Made by a program: the position numbers and the translations under genes | In this document: one piece after another, positions 18,301 to 26,400 of the stretch | How positions within the stretch are numbered: the stretch's first letter is position 1 | How the letters are laid out: the number at the start of each line of letters is the position of its first letter | The notes under the pieces: generated by a model | The model's database searches: none | Told to the model about the DNA's origin: nothing | The model's input: only the letters and a program-made list of their open reading frames with translations | Source of the DNA: a virus | Virus record (IMG/VR): IMGVR_UViG_3300030101_004023 | Span: 1-29,978 of that record | Direction: 5' to 3' (one strand) | DNA length: 29,978 bases

Positions 18301-21067
18301 TTTGATTTCCATTACCATTGTTTCTAAACTCCCTTGTTAAAGCCTCATATGTTATTGGTAAATTAGCTTTGAATGCTTCTTTGTCAGAATAGTATATTGC
18401 ATACGCTTGAGCAAATATTTCTTTCCTGTATAACTGCATTACAGAATCTAAGTTTCCATCAGCAGAAGCCTTCTTAAATACGTTATACATTTGTCTCATG
18501 GGATGCACAAATAATTGTCCGAACTCACTACCAGATTGATACTCACCAAGTATCTCTTCAATAGCTGCCCCAGAATCTAATGTTAACTGTCCATTATCTG
18601 CTTCAACTGCTGATACAACAAACTCAGGCGTGTTAATAGATATGTTATTTTTAATATCAAATTGGTGTCCTAATTCGTGAGCCAAAACAAATCTGAGGTA
18701 CTTCTCTGCTTTTGGATTTCTGAGTGACTCTTCAATTAACTCAGGACTTATTCTTACAACGTCAGTTTCAGGATCGTATGATCCATCCGCTTTTGTATAT
18801 CCCCTCTCTCCTGATCTCATCATTCTCTGAATAGATGGAACGCTTATTCGTGCGGGATCTAGTACGTTTTCAACACCCGCTTTATTGAGGTCTAACATTG
18901 CTCTTGTTACAGCATCGTTATAATCAGCACCATCTTGGGTAATGATTTTATTAATAGCTTCATCTAAGAAAATAGTATCTTCAGCGGTGGGGGTTTTTGT
19001 TACTTCCCGATTGAAAAATTTTTCTATGTTTGCAAGATCAGTTCTTTTATCACTCTGTAGAATTAAAGATTTTCTAACTTCATTTACAATTTCATCTCTA
19101 CTTGGTGGAGGCAAAAGAATCGCTGCATTTTCAATATCACTCTCGGAAACAAAAACGGGAACTTCAACACCTCTATCAATAGCTGACTGAACAAGAAGTT
19201 GTTGCATTTCAAGAGGCAAAGACAAAAGGCTTCTTTCAGAAATATTTACAGCCTCAATCGTTTCGCCTGTCAGAGCAGAAGCATCCCTAGTGATTCGTCT
19301 TTCTTGTATTTCTCTATCGATTTCGGATTGTCTTCTGTCAATGTCTTGCTCAACTACCTGAGTAGCGACCGCAACCTCTCCACCACTTCTATCCAATTCA
19401 GCAACCCTTGTTGCAAGTTGATCTTGAATAGCAAAATTAGCATCAGAGAGCATTTCAATATTTAGACCAGCCTCTCTCGCTTGCTCGATAACTTTGTTTA
19501 AATCTTGTTGTAAGTTTTCTTGTTGTTGCCTAGTTATTTTAGGCGCTACAACAGATTCCCTTACATTCTGAGGCGTTTGTTCAGCTACAACTAAATCCCT
19601 TACGCCCCCTCTTTGCCTTTCAAGCTCTGCAATATGGTTAGCAAATTCATCTTCGATAATATTCTGTGCTGTAATTCTGTATTCAGTTGTTCTGTCGAGA
19701 AGTTTTCTTGCATTTTCTCTTGCGGCTATCCGTCTTTCCTCAGGAGATAATTCCTGTATTTTAGAAAGAACTGGATCTATCTCCATTTGTTCAGAAGTAA
19801 CTTGCTCAATAGCTCTATCTCTGGCTTGTCGCCTTCTTTCTGAAGCATTTTCTGCTCTCTGCTCAGGAGTTAGTCTTTCATCTCTTGGAGAAAAATCTTC
19901 ACCAAGTTCTGCCTGAACACTTCTTCTAGCGGCTTCTTGTCTGTTTCTAGCCCTTGTTACTTCAGGATCATCGGGTTCAGTTTCTTCAGGCGTGGGCTGT
20001 TCCTGAGTGTCTTGTTCTGCTTGTGTTGCCTCGTCTAATGTTCTTGTAGGTGTGGGATCACCAACAATACCTGTGGGAATACCCACAATACCACCACCTA
20101 CAGCACCAGCTATCGCTGCATTGAGATAAACTGATCTATTTTCCTCGTCAAATAATCTTTCAAGAAAATCTTTTTGAAGAGTTGGGTCTTTTTTTCCTAC
20201 AACATATTCAACCGCTGATTGTTGTATGATTTCTTGAACTGCTTCAGTAACACCTTCAGCGGCTCCCAATTTACCCATTTGAGAAAGTACTCTCCTAATA
20301 GGTTTTTGGTTTGTCATTATTTGATCAGATATCTGATCTTTTGCTTCTTTGAACTGCTTAGATGGTAGCAATCTTTTTAATGCATTAATTGGAACAAATG
20401 CATCTAAAGCACCCGCTGACACTCCAACTGCAAGAGATAATACAGGATCTCTCTCATCAGCTTCTTCATATAAATTTGCAGTAGACTCTCCAGCATTTAA
20501 TGCGGCACTATAAGTAAAAGCACCAGCTGCTTGTGCGGATCTAACAGGATTATCTCTTAACTTTTTAAGTGCATTAGAGCCATATTGTTTTGCCTTCCCT
20601 TTAAGAGATTTTTCTTTTACAACCTTTTGAACTTGCTCTTTTGCCGCTTGATCAACTCTATCTTTAACTTTCTTTTTAACAGCAACTTTTGCTAACTGAC
20701 CCGCTACAGCACCAGTTCCAAGACCTCCTAAAAGAGTTGGTACAACATTACCAACTAAATAAGAGCCATATAAAACTGCATCACCAAAACCTTCAACATC
20801 TTCAACTCTTCCTATTTCAGCTTCAGCTGCTTCTTCCATTTGTTCTTGATAGAAATCAATACCATCTTGGAACATTTGTTCGCTTCCAAGAATATCTCCA
20901 AGCAAAGCATATGCACCACCACCAAGGGCTTGTAGCTGATCTACGCCAGCGCCAAAACCTTTGCCAAGCTCACCTAAAGCGCTTACGCTATCAGAGCGCC
21001 TTGATGCTTTTCGTAAGCCTGTACGTTGACCAAAATTGTAGTCATTAATATTGCCAGAAGATAACAT
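15389..21067 (-). CDS. Giant internal virion / DNA-ejection protein with a zincin-like site (1892 aa)
   Basis: The largest gene. Its place after three smaller internal-virion-type genes and its layout fit the T7 gp16-like ejection proteins (T7 gp16 is about 1318 residues). The N-terminus has Gly/Ala-rich amphipathic segments (about 100-130). Residues 340-640 are charged, coiled-coil and low-complexity. FVLAHELGHQFDIKN has a HExxH-type HELGH at 797-801, suggesting a zinc metallopeptidase. Residues about 917-990 are a Gly/Asp/Glu/Arg-rich linker that also encodes another protein in a different frame. The C-terminal 600 residues (ARSATKMSRYIFNTYFLEKV; FPYEIIRNKINMIKYLL near 1534) recall polyvalent-protein domains in phage ejection proteins. 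It lacks a visible transglycosylase site. AAGGAT before ATG 21067 sets the start. Confidence 0.8.
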   Translation of the reverse strand: MLSSGNINDYNFGQRTGLRKASRRSDSVSALGELGKGFGAGVDQLQALGGGAYALLGDILGSEQMFQDGIDFYQEQMEEAAEAEIGRVEDVEGFGDAVLYGSYLVGNVVPTLLGGLGTGAVAGQLAKVAVKKKVKDRVDQAAKEQVQKVVKEKSLKGKAKQYGSNALKKLRDNPVRSAQAAGAFTYSAALNAGESTANLYEEADERDPVLSLAVGVSAGALDAFVPINALKRLLPSKQFKEAKDQISDQIMTNQKPIRRVLSQMGKLGAAEGVTEAVQEIIQQSAVEYVVGKKDPTLQKDFLERLFDEENRSVYLNAAIAGAVGGGIVGIPTGIVGDPTPTRTLDEATQAEQDTQEQPTPEETEPDDPEVTRARNRQEAARRSVQAELGEDFSPRDERLTPEQRAENASERRRQARDRAIEQVTSEQMEIDPVLSKIQELSPEERRIAARENARKLLDRTTEYRITAQNIIEDEFANHIAELERQRGGVRDLVVAEQTPQNVRESVVAPKITRQQQENLQQDLNKVIEQAREAGLNIEMLSDANFAIQDQLATRVAELDRSGGEVAVATQVVEQDIDRRQSEIDREIQERRITRDASALTGETIEAVNISERSLLSLPLEMQQLLVQSAIDRGVEVPVFVSESDIENAAILLPPPSRDEIVNEVRKSLILQSDKRTDLANIEKFFNREVTKTPTAEDTIFLDEAINKIITQDGADYNDAVTRAMLDLNKAGVENVLDPARISVPSIQRMMRSGERGYTKADGSYDPETDVVRISPELIEESLRNPKAEKYLRFVLAHELGHQFDIKNNISINTPEFVVSAVEADNGQLTLDSGAAIEEILGEYQSGSEFGQLFVHPMRQMYNVFKKASADGNLDSVMQLYRKEIFAQAYAIYYSDKEAFKANLPITYEALTREFRNNGNGNQTTDRLEERNGILRPIRTSSRNGGVEVDDTTATGEDRGRGVEGEQTDQGVGREGEQEDGFGTGRGVLDDDDVFDLPTRTAQEIERDDELIDSVRESTTRFEATKSKARTTFKKYLEPKGLLPETAFDAMIERDGLVGASEIEVRQLLGNYRNAVKETLGRNPTEQDKQTLQNILSGSLSDVENAVIPESIKAPLRAMRVYLDNYSVKYATAIAKDAEALALQGKEGQAAAKIDLLNVIMDRIGSYVNRSYRAFDDKNWFKKVPEEVLVTARNYLEAQGNTNPNQVINTILKEGTAYQDLPTLIRETKLGAKDLSNLMRRKDIAPEIRALLGEYTDPEVNFARSATKMSRYIFNTYFLEKVLEQGEGVFLFKQEDAPPDHFVKIANDNSSVLAPLNGYYTTPEVNQAFIDAVDPSSPTGLYGSIIRLNAFVKFGKTVIAPTTIARNFMSAALFTVANGHFNWAKTSKAFQARKAYFNNLTDTEMADYLKEIKKLGVNYDSAVAGELIDTLKDSSFGGDIIFDEEGASRGEKLRRKVSQTGEFFTKFYQYGDDFWKIVGFENEVDILMNAKGITREEAMPLAAQRIRDTYPTYSLVGAGIKWLRRFPLIGTFVSFPYEIIRNKINMIKYLLKDMKDPDLKKTVPRRIVGLTIANAGAYGLVQTVAGMLDVSEDEEEAIRLMAPPWSQNSNLLVTSREPDGKINYMDLSHMDPYAQFKKPINAILRDRPIEDGIYDGVWEFFKPFLGWDISTQTILEAISNQKESGGKIYNESDTLLNRSTDLYKHFERGMAPAVLQNLRRTASALNGEISKSGRKFSVEDEVLAILGLRTTLFDPKTALYFKAYEFNESKRESVSLLTNVLRDPNDVSEGDIRTAFKNSSRARKEAFERMSKLVQAGLKAGLTKTQTMMILRANNVTKADAKALVEGGMTAWEMSDSSIKNTVKKSDVLFGDKKTKQFKERFKLVNELLEQEI
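18103..18318 (-). CDS. Candidate overprinted gene inside the ejection-protein gene (71 aa)
   Basis: A second frame on the same strand as the giant gene encodes a 71-residue, soluble, helix-rich protein with normal composition: MEIKPPTDSKNVTEYLDRFG, HLPAMEALKWMTPQQLEKIA, then GEALKENKPIKEWAERANKK. ATG 18318 has GGGAG ten bases upstream. The main frame over the same bases is low-complexity (Gly, Asp, Glu, Arg, Thr), the opposite of what is expected if the second frame were a shadow. It may be an embedded gene, or the trace of a small gene captured by fusion of two flanking domains. Not proven. Confidence 0.5.
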   Translation of the reverse strand: MVMEIKPPTDSKNVTEYLDRFGHLPAMEALKWMTPQQLEKIAGEALKENKPIKEWAERANKKMGSVLDEAY

Positions 21068-21076
21068 TAATTATCC

Positions 21077-22600
21077 TTAGTCAAATAAATATTTGTTGAG
21101 ACTAAACGATTTTCTATCTCTTCGAGAAGAAGCAGTTGGTAAGGTTCCTACTCCACCAGTAGGTCTTCGTGCGCTTGTATTAACACCAATAGGAGTCCCT
21201 AACTTATCCCTCAGAATTTGTTTGTAAGTTTCAGCAGAGTTTCTATCCATAACCAACTTGCCGTTATCATCACTTAGCAAAAGAGTCAGTCTTAAAATTT
21301 CTCTATCAGAGAGAACTTCCTTTCCATCAGATCGTAGCTGATTATTTATTGCTTGAACTTGAGGTGTATTTCTTATCGATGATATTTGTGCTCGTGTTTC
21401 AGGCAGCCTTCTACCTTGAGTTTCCCCACCAAGCAATATTTGTTGTTTGATAAAATCATCTCTAAGACGCTTGTTTGTAGCTAAATCACCATAAGTTGTT
21501 CTGCCCCCTTGAACAATGGTAGAGCTTCTATTTGCATCTAAATTATCATTGAAAGACTTTTCTTCTTCTCTAAATGCTTTCAAATATGCTTGACGATCAT
21601 AATCTCCTTCTTCATTTTTAAAATTAAAAGCAGCTATAAGATCAAGAATTTTATCCCTGTTTTGTAATACTTCCTGATTATAAATTTGTTTTGCCGCAAA
21701 CGCAGTGGTAATTTCATTCACTTTAAAACTGTATTGCGCTCCAGTGCCTTGCCTACCCTCTGTCATGGGAGCAAGATAATTTTGCAAGTTTCCATCCCTA
21801 TCTCTGACCGTCACAAGAACTTCAGCATCAAGAAATTGATCACCGTTATCATCAACTCTACCTTTAACATCGTATACCTCAGTTTCTACTAGTGTATATT
21901 CACCTGTTTGTAGTTCTTTTGGTGCATTAGGAAATGCATCAGGAGTTACTGTCTGTCCAATTAATCGCCTATTATTATCTCTAAGAACTAAATTCAAACC
22001 ACCAATAATAGAATCGATATTTGATAAGTCTTCACCAGACGCAATTTTTTGTAAATCGGCTTGTATTTGGTCACTTAATTCTGGTGTAAATAAATTCAAA
22101 CCATCAGTCATATCTAAAGCAGTCCCAGCAATAAGATTAAAATGACCCTGAATAGTGTCTAACTCATCTTGGGTAAAGTTTCTTGGAACATTTTGATAAT
22201 TTAATAGTTTTTGACCAGCTAACGCTGCGGCTTTAAGTTCAGCAGCTTTTAGAGCGTCTTTTTTTTCTCTGCTTTCTTGATCCTTAAGCATGGCTAGTTT
22301 TTGTTCATTGGCTAGCCTTGTCGCGTTATCTGCATCAATTCTTGATTTATCTAATTTTTTTTGTCTCTCTAATTCATCCCTTCGGATTGTTTCGGCAAGC
22401 TCTCGATCCTCCTTTCTAATTTTATCTTCTCGTGCTTGATCCTCCCCTCTTATTCTTTCTTCTCTTGCAAGATCCTCTTCACGCAATCTTAATGATCTAG
22501 CAATATCTTCATCTCTATTTTTTCGTTGTTGTCTACGCTCGATCGTATCCTCAACCATTCCATAGCCAGATCGAAACCCTTCAGCAAATCCCGTAACCAT
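21077..22600 (-). CDS. Internal virion protein with N-terminal coiled coil (507 aa)
   Basis: A 507-residue protein. Residues 20-130 are a highly charged coiled coil with degenerate repeats (LREEDLAREERIRGEDQARE, DKIRKEDRELAETIRRDELE). The rest is mixed, with a Ser/Arg/Gly-rich tail ending SLNKYLFD. Its position between a 204-residue-class Ala-rich protein and the giant ejection protein matches the T7 gp15 slot, but I see no direct sequence match. GAGGTGATTT precedes ATG 22600. It should be packed in the capsid and ejected with the DNA. Confidence 0.6.
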   Translation of the reverse strand: MVTGFAEGFRSGYGMVEDTIERRQQRKNRDEDIARSLRLREEDLAREERIRGEDQAREDKIRKEDRELAETIRRDELERQKKLDKSRIDADNATRLANEQKLAMLKDQESREKKDALKAAELKAAALAGQKLLNYQNVPRNFTQDELDTIQGHFNLIAGTALDMTDGLNLFTPELSDQIQADLQKIASGEDLSNIDSIIGGLNLVLRDNNRRLIGQTVTPDAFPNAPKELQTGEYTLVETEVYDVKGRVDDNGDQFLDAEVLVTVRDRDGNLQNYLAPMTEGRQGTGAQYSFKVNEITTAFAAKQIYNQEVLQNRDKILDLIAAFNFKNEEGDYDRQAYLKAFREEEKSFNDNLDANRSSTIVQGGRTTYGDLATNKRLRDDFIKQQILLGGETQGRRLPETRAQISSIRNTPQVQAINNQLRSDGKEVLSDREILRLTLLLSDDNGKLVMDRNSAETYKQILRDKLGTPIGVNTSARRPTGGVGTLPTASSRRDRKSFSLNKYLFD

Positions 22601-22608
22601 AAATCACC

Positions 22609-23205
22609 TCAATCAAATAATTTAGAAAGCACATAGCCAATACCTAAAGCTATTGCTACTGGCGCACCTACCGTTGCTAATTGTGCAAGTGGACTAGAAC
22701 CAGCTGCGGCAGCTGTCGCACCCTCAACTGCAACCGCTCCTTCAGCGGCTGCTGCGGCTCCAGCGGCATCTACTGCGGCAGTTGCTTCAGCAAGACCAAG
22801 CCCCTCTGATAATGCAACCTCAGCTGCTTTATCAGTTGCAGCTTTTTCGACAAATGCATCTTTAATTGCCGATTTAGCCGCATCGCCCACTACAGCATCT
22901 GTAGTTCCTCCTGTTTTGAAAAAGGTGAGTTTGTCACCTTGCATCCCCGCCTTACCTATTCCTTCAATACCTTGATTAATGGTATTTAATGCAGAGGTGG
23001 ATTTATCAACTGCATCTAATGCTCGACCTACGCCCACTTGCCCACCGATACCCGCTGTCATTCCCATAGTTGACGCTTGCATTTGCTGTCTCTGTCCTTC
23101 TAAAGCCATTCGCTCCATTTCTTCTTGAGCTTCAGTTTTAGCGACAATACCGAAACCTCGGTTTGCGTCTTCTAACTTTTTTCTTCCTAATGCAATTAAC
23201 GTCAT
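22609..23205 (-). CDS. Ala-rich internal virion protein with C-terminal membrane segment (198 aa)
   Basis: A 198-residue protein. Start ATG 23205 (MTLIALGRKKLEDANRG) is chosen because GGAGG lies upstream; a GTG at 23223 is in frame but overlaps the previous gene further. The N-terminal part is helical and Gln/Met-rich; the C-terminal 80 residues are almost all Ala/Gly/Val (AATAAVDAAGAAAAAEGAVA) and end with a membrane-like segment (APVAIALGIGYVLSKLFD). The layout suggests a T7 gp14-like protein that inserts in the envelope during DNA entry. This is inference from composition and position. Confidence 0.6.
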   Translation of the reverse strand: MTLIALGRKKLEDANRGFGIVAKTEAQEEMERMALEGQRQQMQASTMGMTAGIGGQVGVGRALDAVDKSTSALNTINQGIEGIGKAGMQGDKLTFFKTGGTTDAVVGDAAKSAIKDAFVEKAATDKAAEVALSEGLGLAEATAAVDAAGAAAAAEGAVAVEGATAAAAGSSPLAQLATVGAPVAIALGIGYVLSKLFD

Positions 23206-23206
23206 A

Positions 23207-23746
23207 TTAGTAACCGCCTCCACCTCTAGTTCTAGCTCTAGCAGTTGATGATATATTTCCTATTCCACCGCCAATAATTCCCTGTCTTCTATCTTCATCT
23301 CTTCTTATCGTGTCATTGAAGCCACCAACTAAAGAGCTAATATAAGTATTGTCCTGACCAATATTTGAATCAGAACTCAACCCAAATCTTTCTAAACTTC
23401 TTCTTTGTTGTCCCGCAGCATTTTGTGCGGCAGTTGTGATTGCTTCGCCAGTTCTCATAAGGTCATCTGGCAAACTAGTTGTTCCTGTCGCTGTAACTCG
23501 ACTTGCTAAATCTCTTTCGATTGGTGCAAATCTAGTCATGTAATCTCTTGTTTGTGCTCGTATTAACTGAGCAAATAGATCGTCAGCTGGTCTTTTGCCA
23601 GCACCTCTACCTCTTGGAATATTTGGATTAATATCCGAATATGGGTTAAAAGAAGGATCAAAAACTTGACCAACTTGATTTTGAACTCCAGTGTTTAATT
23701 GAGAAAAAATTCTCTCATATGGATTTTCTGCACCGCCTGAACACAT
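23207..23746 (-). CDS. Virion protein of the MCxGG type (179 aa)
   Basis: A 179-residue protein beginning MCSGGAENPYERIFS. It is rich in Arg, Gly, Asn and Ser, with an Arg/Gly tail (TARARTRGGGGY). It shares the MCxGG start and a helical middle (AQTRDYMTRFAPIERDLASR) with the next gene, which may be a distant paralogue. Its place in the internal-virion cluster suggests a virion component; no enzyme motif is visible. GGAGAATATAT lies before ATG 23746. The exposed second-residue cysteine in both is unexplained. Confidence 0.6.
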   Translation of the reverse strand: MCSGGAENPYERIFSQLNTGVQNQVGQVFDPSFNPYSDINPNIPRGRGAGKRPADDLFAQLIRAQTRDYMTRFAPIERDLASRVTATGTTSLPDDLMRTGEAITTAAQNAAGQQRRSLERFGLSSDSNIGQDNTYISSLVGGFNDTIRRDEDRRQGIIGGGIGNISSTARARTRGGGGY

Positions 23747-23758
23747 ATATATTCTCCT

Positions 23759-24328
23759 TTAACCCATCCTATTAAGACCGTAAGAGGAAGCCATTCCAGC
23801 GGCTGTTCCAAATATTCCACTCAACGCAGAACTTCTTGCAAAATCTCTCTCCGCTGTTTGTCTTGCTAATTCTGAAGAAGTATTTAACCGATCAATATTT
23901 CCTTCCATTGCATTCTGCTGAATGCCTTGACCCATATTTATTACATTCGTAAGACCTCTAAATGCTGCGTCTGTATTTGCTAATCCAGCATCTGCGGCAG
24001 TCAATCCAACACCTCTTGCTTGTGCTTTTCTAAGACTGTCAGAAGAATCAATAAACGCTTGAGATGAAGGGTCGATACCTCTACCAAACATTGCGGGATT
24101 TAACTGCATAAATCCTTCGTCATAGGCTGCTTGAGCAGTCGTTGCTGCTGTTCCCATTGCTCTATCAAAAGCTGGCTGTTCAAATCTTCGCAGCTGATCA
24201 CCAATGAATTGATTCTCAAGAGGAACAAATACTTCTCCAAAGTTTTTAAGTTGTATAGCCGCTTGCTCTGCTATAGCTCTTTTGCTCTCTAACTCTTTAG
24301 GTTCGCTACCGCCACCACCAAAACACAT
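23759..24328 (-). CDS. Virion protein of the MCxGG type (189 aa)
   Basis: A 189-residue, Ala-rich helical protein beginning MCFGGGGSEPKELESKR and ending GIFGTAAGMASSYGLNRMG. It resembles small podovirus proteins encoded between tail and internal core genes. Start ATG 24328 has GAGG upstream. Function probably structural, possibly an adaptor or core component that lets the larger ejection proteins assemble. The Ala/Gly C-terminus is membrane-active in character. No motif allows a firmer call. Confidence 0.6.
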   Translation of the reverse strand: MCFGGGGSEPKELESKRAIAEQAAIQLKNFGEVFVPLENQFIGDQLRRFEQPAFDRAMGTAATTAQAAYDEGFMQLNPAMFGRGIDPSSQAFIDSSDSLRKAQARGVGLTAADAGLANTDAAFRGLTNVINMGQGIQQNAMEGNIDRLNTSSELARQTAERDFARSSALSGIFGTAAGMASSYGLNRMG

Positions 24329-24330
24329 TG

Positions 24331-24786
24331 TTATACCTCTTTCTTGGTCAGTATTCCGACTTGATCATAGCCAAGTCTGTTTAATAACTTGGGATATCCT
24401 TCACCCGCTATCCCACTTGTAATTCCAATCGCTACTTCGACAGCACCTTTTTCTTTAGCCCATGCTTCAAAGTCTTTTATTAGCTTTATGATATGCCTCA
24501 ATATGTTTTCTCTTTCATTTGGATGAAAAACAAGAACCATATCTTGAGCAATTAGTTTGTCGGAAAAGAAATATTCGCTTACAGATCCGACCATAAAACC
24601 AATAATCTTATTATTTCTCTCAACTACTCTGAGAAAGATGTTTGAGTCGGAATCTTGAGATGCAGAAACAATCCTATAAACTTTTCGCGAACACCATCCA
24701 TTGTTTGCGAAATGACTGTTTTCTTGCATCCATTGTCCTAGAGCATGAATCTGTTCAAAGTCTTCAGGTCTAGGTTTTCTTGACAC
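24331..24786 (-). CDS. GNAT-family N-acetyltransferase (151 aa)
   Basis: A 151-residue protein. The order of strands and helices fits GNAT enzymes: RKPRPEDFEQIHALGQWMQE, then FLRVVERNNKIIGFMVGSVS, then AQDMVLVFHPNERENILRHI where acetyl-CoA would bind, then GAVEVAIGITSG and LLNRLGYDQVGILTKK. The classic Q/RxxGxG/A motif is replaced by HPNERENILR, as in several phage members, so activity is not certain. The start is taken as GTG 24786 (GAAGGG six bases upstream); GTG 24795 is possible. Such enzymes sit beside structural genes in many podoviruses and may modify virion or host proteins. Confidence 0.75.
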   Translation of the reverse strand: MSRKPRPEDFEQIHALGQWMQENSHFANNGWCSRKVYRIVSASQDSDSNIFLRVVERNNKIIGFMVGSVSEYFFSDKLIAQDMVLVFHPNERENILRHIIKLIKDFEAWAKEKGAVEVAIGITSGIAGEGYPKLLNRLGYDQVGILTKKEV

Positions 24787-24863
24787 ACGAAACACCCTTC
24801 ATATCTAGGCGATTCCATGCATTGATAAGTTGTTAATAATATACAGTAATTTTACGTTTCAAT

Positions 24864-25184
24864 CTACCGTTTAGCCATATATGCCTGTGCTCCAAAATAA
24901 AGTCCAACAATACTGGCTTGCGATAAAAAAAGCATATCAGACAATGATGCCAATGTTGATAATCTATCAGTTGGTATAAAAGGTAATAACGGTATCAATG
25001 CGAATACGCACATTGATATCATTGCTACCCAAGCCATCCTCCTTTGCGTGTCTGACTTTTCCTCTAATAGCTGTTGATTCATCATTTCCTGATGTTGTGC
25101 TATCTCCTTATCAGTGACAACACCATCATTATCCATATCAAATTCATCATATTTACTTTTTGTCTGTAGTTTTTTTTGTTTCAT
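24864..25184 (-). CDS. EF-hand membrane protein (106 aa)
   Basis: A 106-residue protein. Residues 13-27 contain a canonical calcium-binding EF-hand loop, DMDNDGVVTDKE, with acidic residues at positions 1, 3, 5 and 12 and Gly at 6. A charged helix follows, then two hydrophobic spans (MAWVAMISMCVFALIPLLPF; LFLSQASIVGLYFGAQAYMA). Proteins of this plan (single EF-hand, QRRMAW, two spans) recur in marine phage late regions as I recall; their role is unknown. It could sense or bind Ca2+ or Mg2+ at the membrane, possibly with lysis or superinfection control, but this is a guess. Confidence 0.7.
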   Translation of the reverse strand: MKQKKLQTKSKYDEFDMDNDGVVTDKEIAQHQEMMNQQLLEEKSDTQRRMAWVAMISMCVFALIPLLPFIPTDRLSTLASLSDMLFLSQASIVGLYFGAQAYMAKR

Positions 25185-25189
25185 ATTTA

Positions 25190-25576
25190 CTATTCAGGTT
25201 CATTAGGAAGTAAATCCATTATTTTTTGTTCTGTTCTAGCATCAGATGTCGCTAAGACTAGATCAGGAAAATCTCTTAATTGTTGTCTATATTCTTTCCA
25301 TTGATCTCTTTTATCATCATCTAAATTATTGTCAGGCATTTGAGTCCAATCACTCTCTATGAGTTTAGGTAATCTGCACTCTTGAGCAAATTTATAATGA
25401 TTGATTGGAGGTACTTCTTTTCTAACTGGCTTACCATCGGTTATTTTATAGAGGGAGCCATTTATATTTTCCCGCAAAAAATCTTGATCATCATTTAACA
25501 TTCTACGCACAGCCTCATCTGCGTAGCTAATATTAAGAACTATTTCTCCAGTATATTTATTATATATAGTAGCCAT
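25190..25576 (-). CDS. Phage tail assembly chaperone-like protein (128 aa)
   Basis: A 128-residue protein. The second half has the tail-assembly-chaperone pattern RLPKLIESDWTQMPDNNLDD, then WKEYRQQLRDFPDLV (compare the R..LL..SDWTQLPD...W..YRQALRD motif). Such proteins help fold or trimerise tail fibres. The N-terminal half (MATIYNKYTGEIVLNISYAD) is a short beta domain typical of these families. It overlaps the upstream structural gene by one base and lies a few genes from the S74 tail fibre, its likely client. Confidence 0.75.
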   Translation of the reverse strand: MATIYNKYTGEIVLNISYADEAVRRMLNDDQDFLRENINGSLYKITDGKPVRKEVPPINHYKFAQECRLPKLIESDWTQMPDNNLDDDKRDQWKEYRQQLRDFPDLVLATSDARTEQKIMDLLPNEPE

Positions 25577-26400
25577 TATGATCGTGTGTTTAACCTAAAC
25601 CCTCTTATAAATGTGTTGTAAACAGCACCTGAACTTCCAGCACCTCTCAAGTACACATAAATTTTAAATCTATAATCAAATCCTTTAGCCAAAGGAACAT
25701 TAACGATGCCTACTCTCTGACCTAAAATATTTACCCCATTTGTAACTTCATCTGATTTTTGCGATTGAAAGTCTGCGTAGGTGGATGATGCTGCACCCGC
25801 TACTTTTCTCTCAACTCCAAGAGCAACGTATGATCCTCCTTGAGTTGTATTGGTTGCATTGCCTGAAACAACTGCACCAAAATCAAATAAATAATTACCA
25901 TCGTCTTTTATTTGAGTACTAAGTATTTCTATATTATTTAACTGACCCATAATCACGGGCAAAGTTACCGCACTTGACTCACCTATTTCTGCCGCAGTTG
26001 CTTTAAAAGGAGGCTCAGATTGTTCAAACACACTACTTAATGCAGTTTGTTGTGTTACTGCTTGAGTGTTTTCAATAAAAACTAATAACTGCTCTCCTAC
26101 TGCATTTGCAGCGAGGGTCAGTTCATTATTAATATTAGATTCTAACGAACTATCATCAAGCCTTAGTGTTCTAGCCTCTACCCTTCCTTGCCTTGCGCCC
26201 GTTGTTAAATTATAAGTTAGCTGCCCCTCTTTGAGCCTTATAACCCCATAATTAATAAGCTCTCTAGCAGTAATTGCTTTATCTAAAGGATCACCTCGTA
26301 ATCCTGATAAAACATCAACGCTTTCTTTAATAGCAAATCCAAATCTTTTTTCTTGATCTGACCATTTAATAGGTACAGGACTACTTATAAATCTAGCCAT
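25576..26400 (-). CDS. Virion structural protein of unknown type (274 aa)
   Basis: A 274-residue protein with few charged clusters and mostly beta-strand character (for example GGSYVALGVERKVAGAASST and FKIYVYLRGAGSSGAVYN). It has no cysteine and no enzyme motif. Position between a beta-rich tail protein and the tail assembly chaperone suggests a tail or fibre-attachment component. GAGGAAATAGG stands before ATG 26400, which overlaps the upstream gene by eight bases. I do not recognise the family. Confidence 0.6.
   Translation of the reverse strand: MARFISSPVPIKWSDQEKRFGFAIKESVDVLSGLRGDPLDKAITARELINYGVIRLKEGQLTYNLTTGARQGRVEARTLRLDDSSLESNINNELTLAANAVGEQLLVFIENTQAVTQQTALSSVFEQSEPPFKATAAEIGESSAVTLPVIMGQLNNIEILSTQIKDDGNYLFDFGAVVSGNATNTTQGGSYVALGVERKVAGAASSTYADFQSQKSDEVTNGVNILGQRVGIVNVPLAKGFDYRFKIYVYLRGAGSSGAVYNTFIRGFRLNTRS

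Noticed and set aside
17859-18340. Plus-strand ORFs opposite the low-complexity part of the ejection protein
   Set aside because: Ser/Pro-rich products typical of antisense shadows; no ribosome-binding sites. Only the same-strand frame 18103-18318 looks protein-like.
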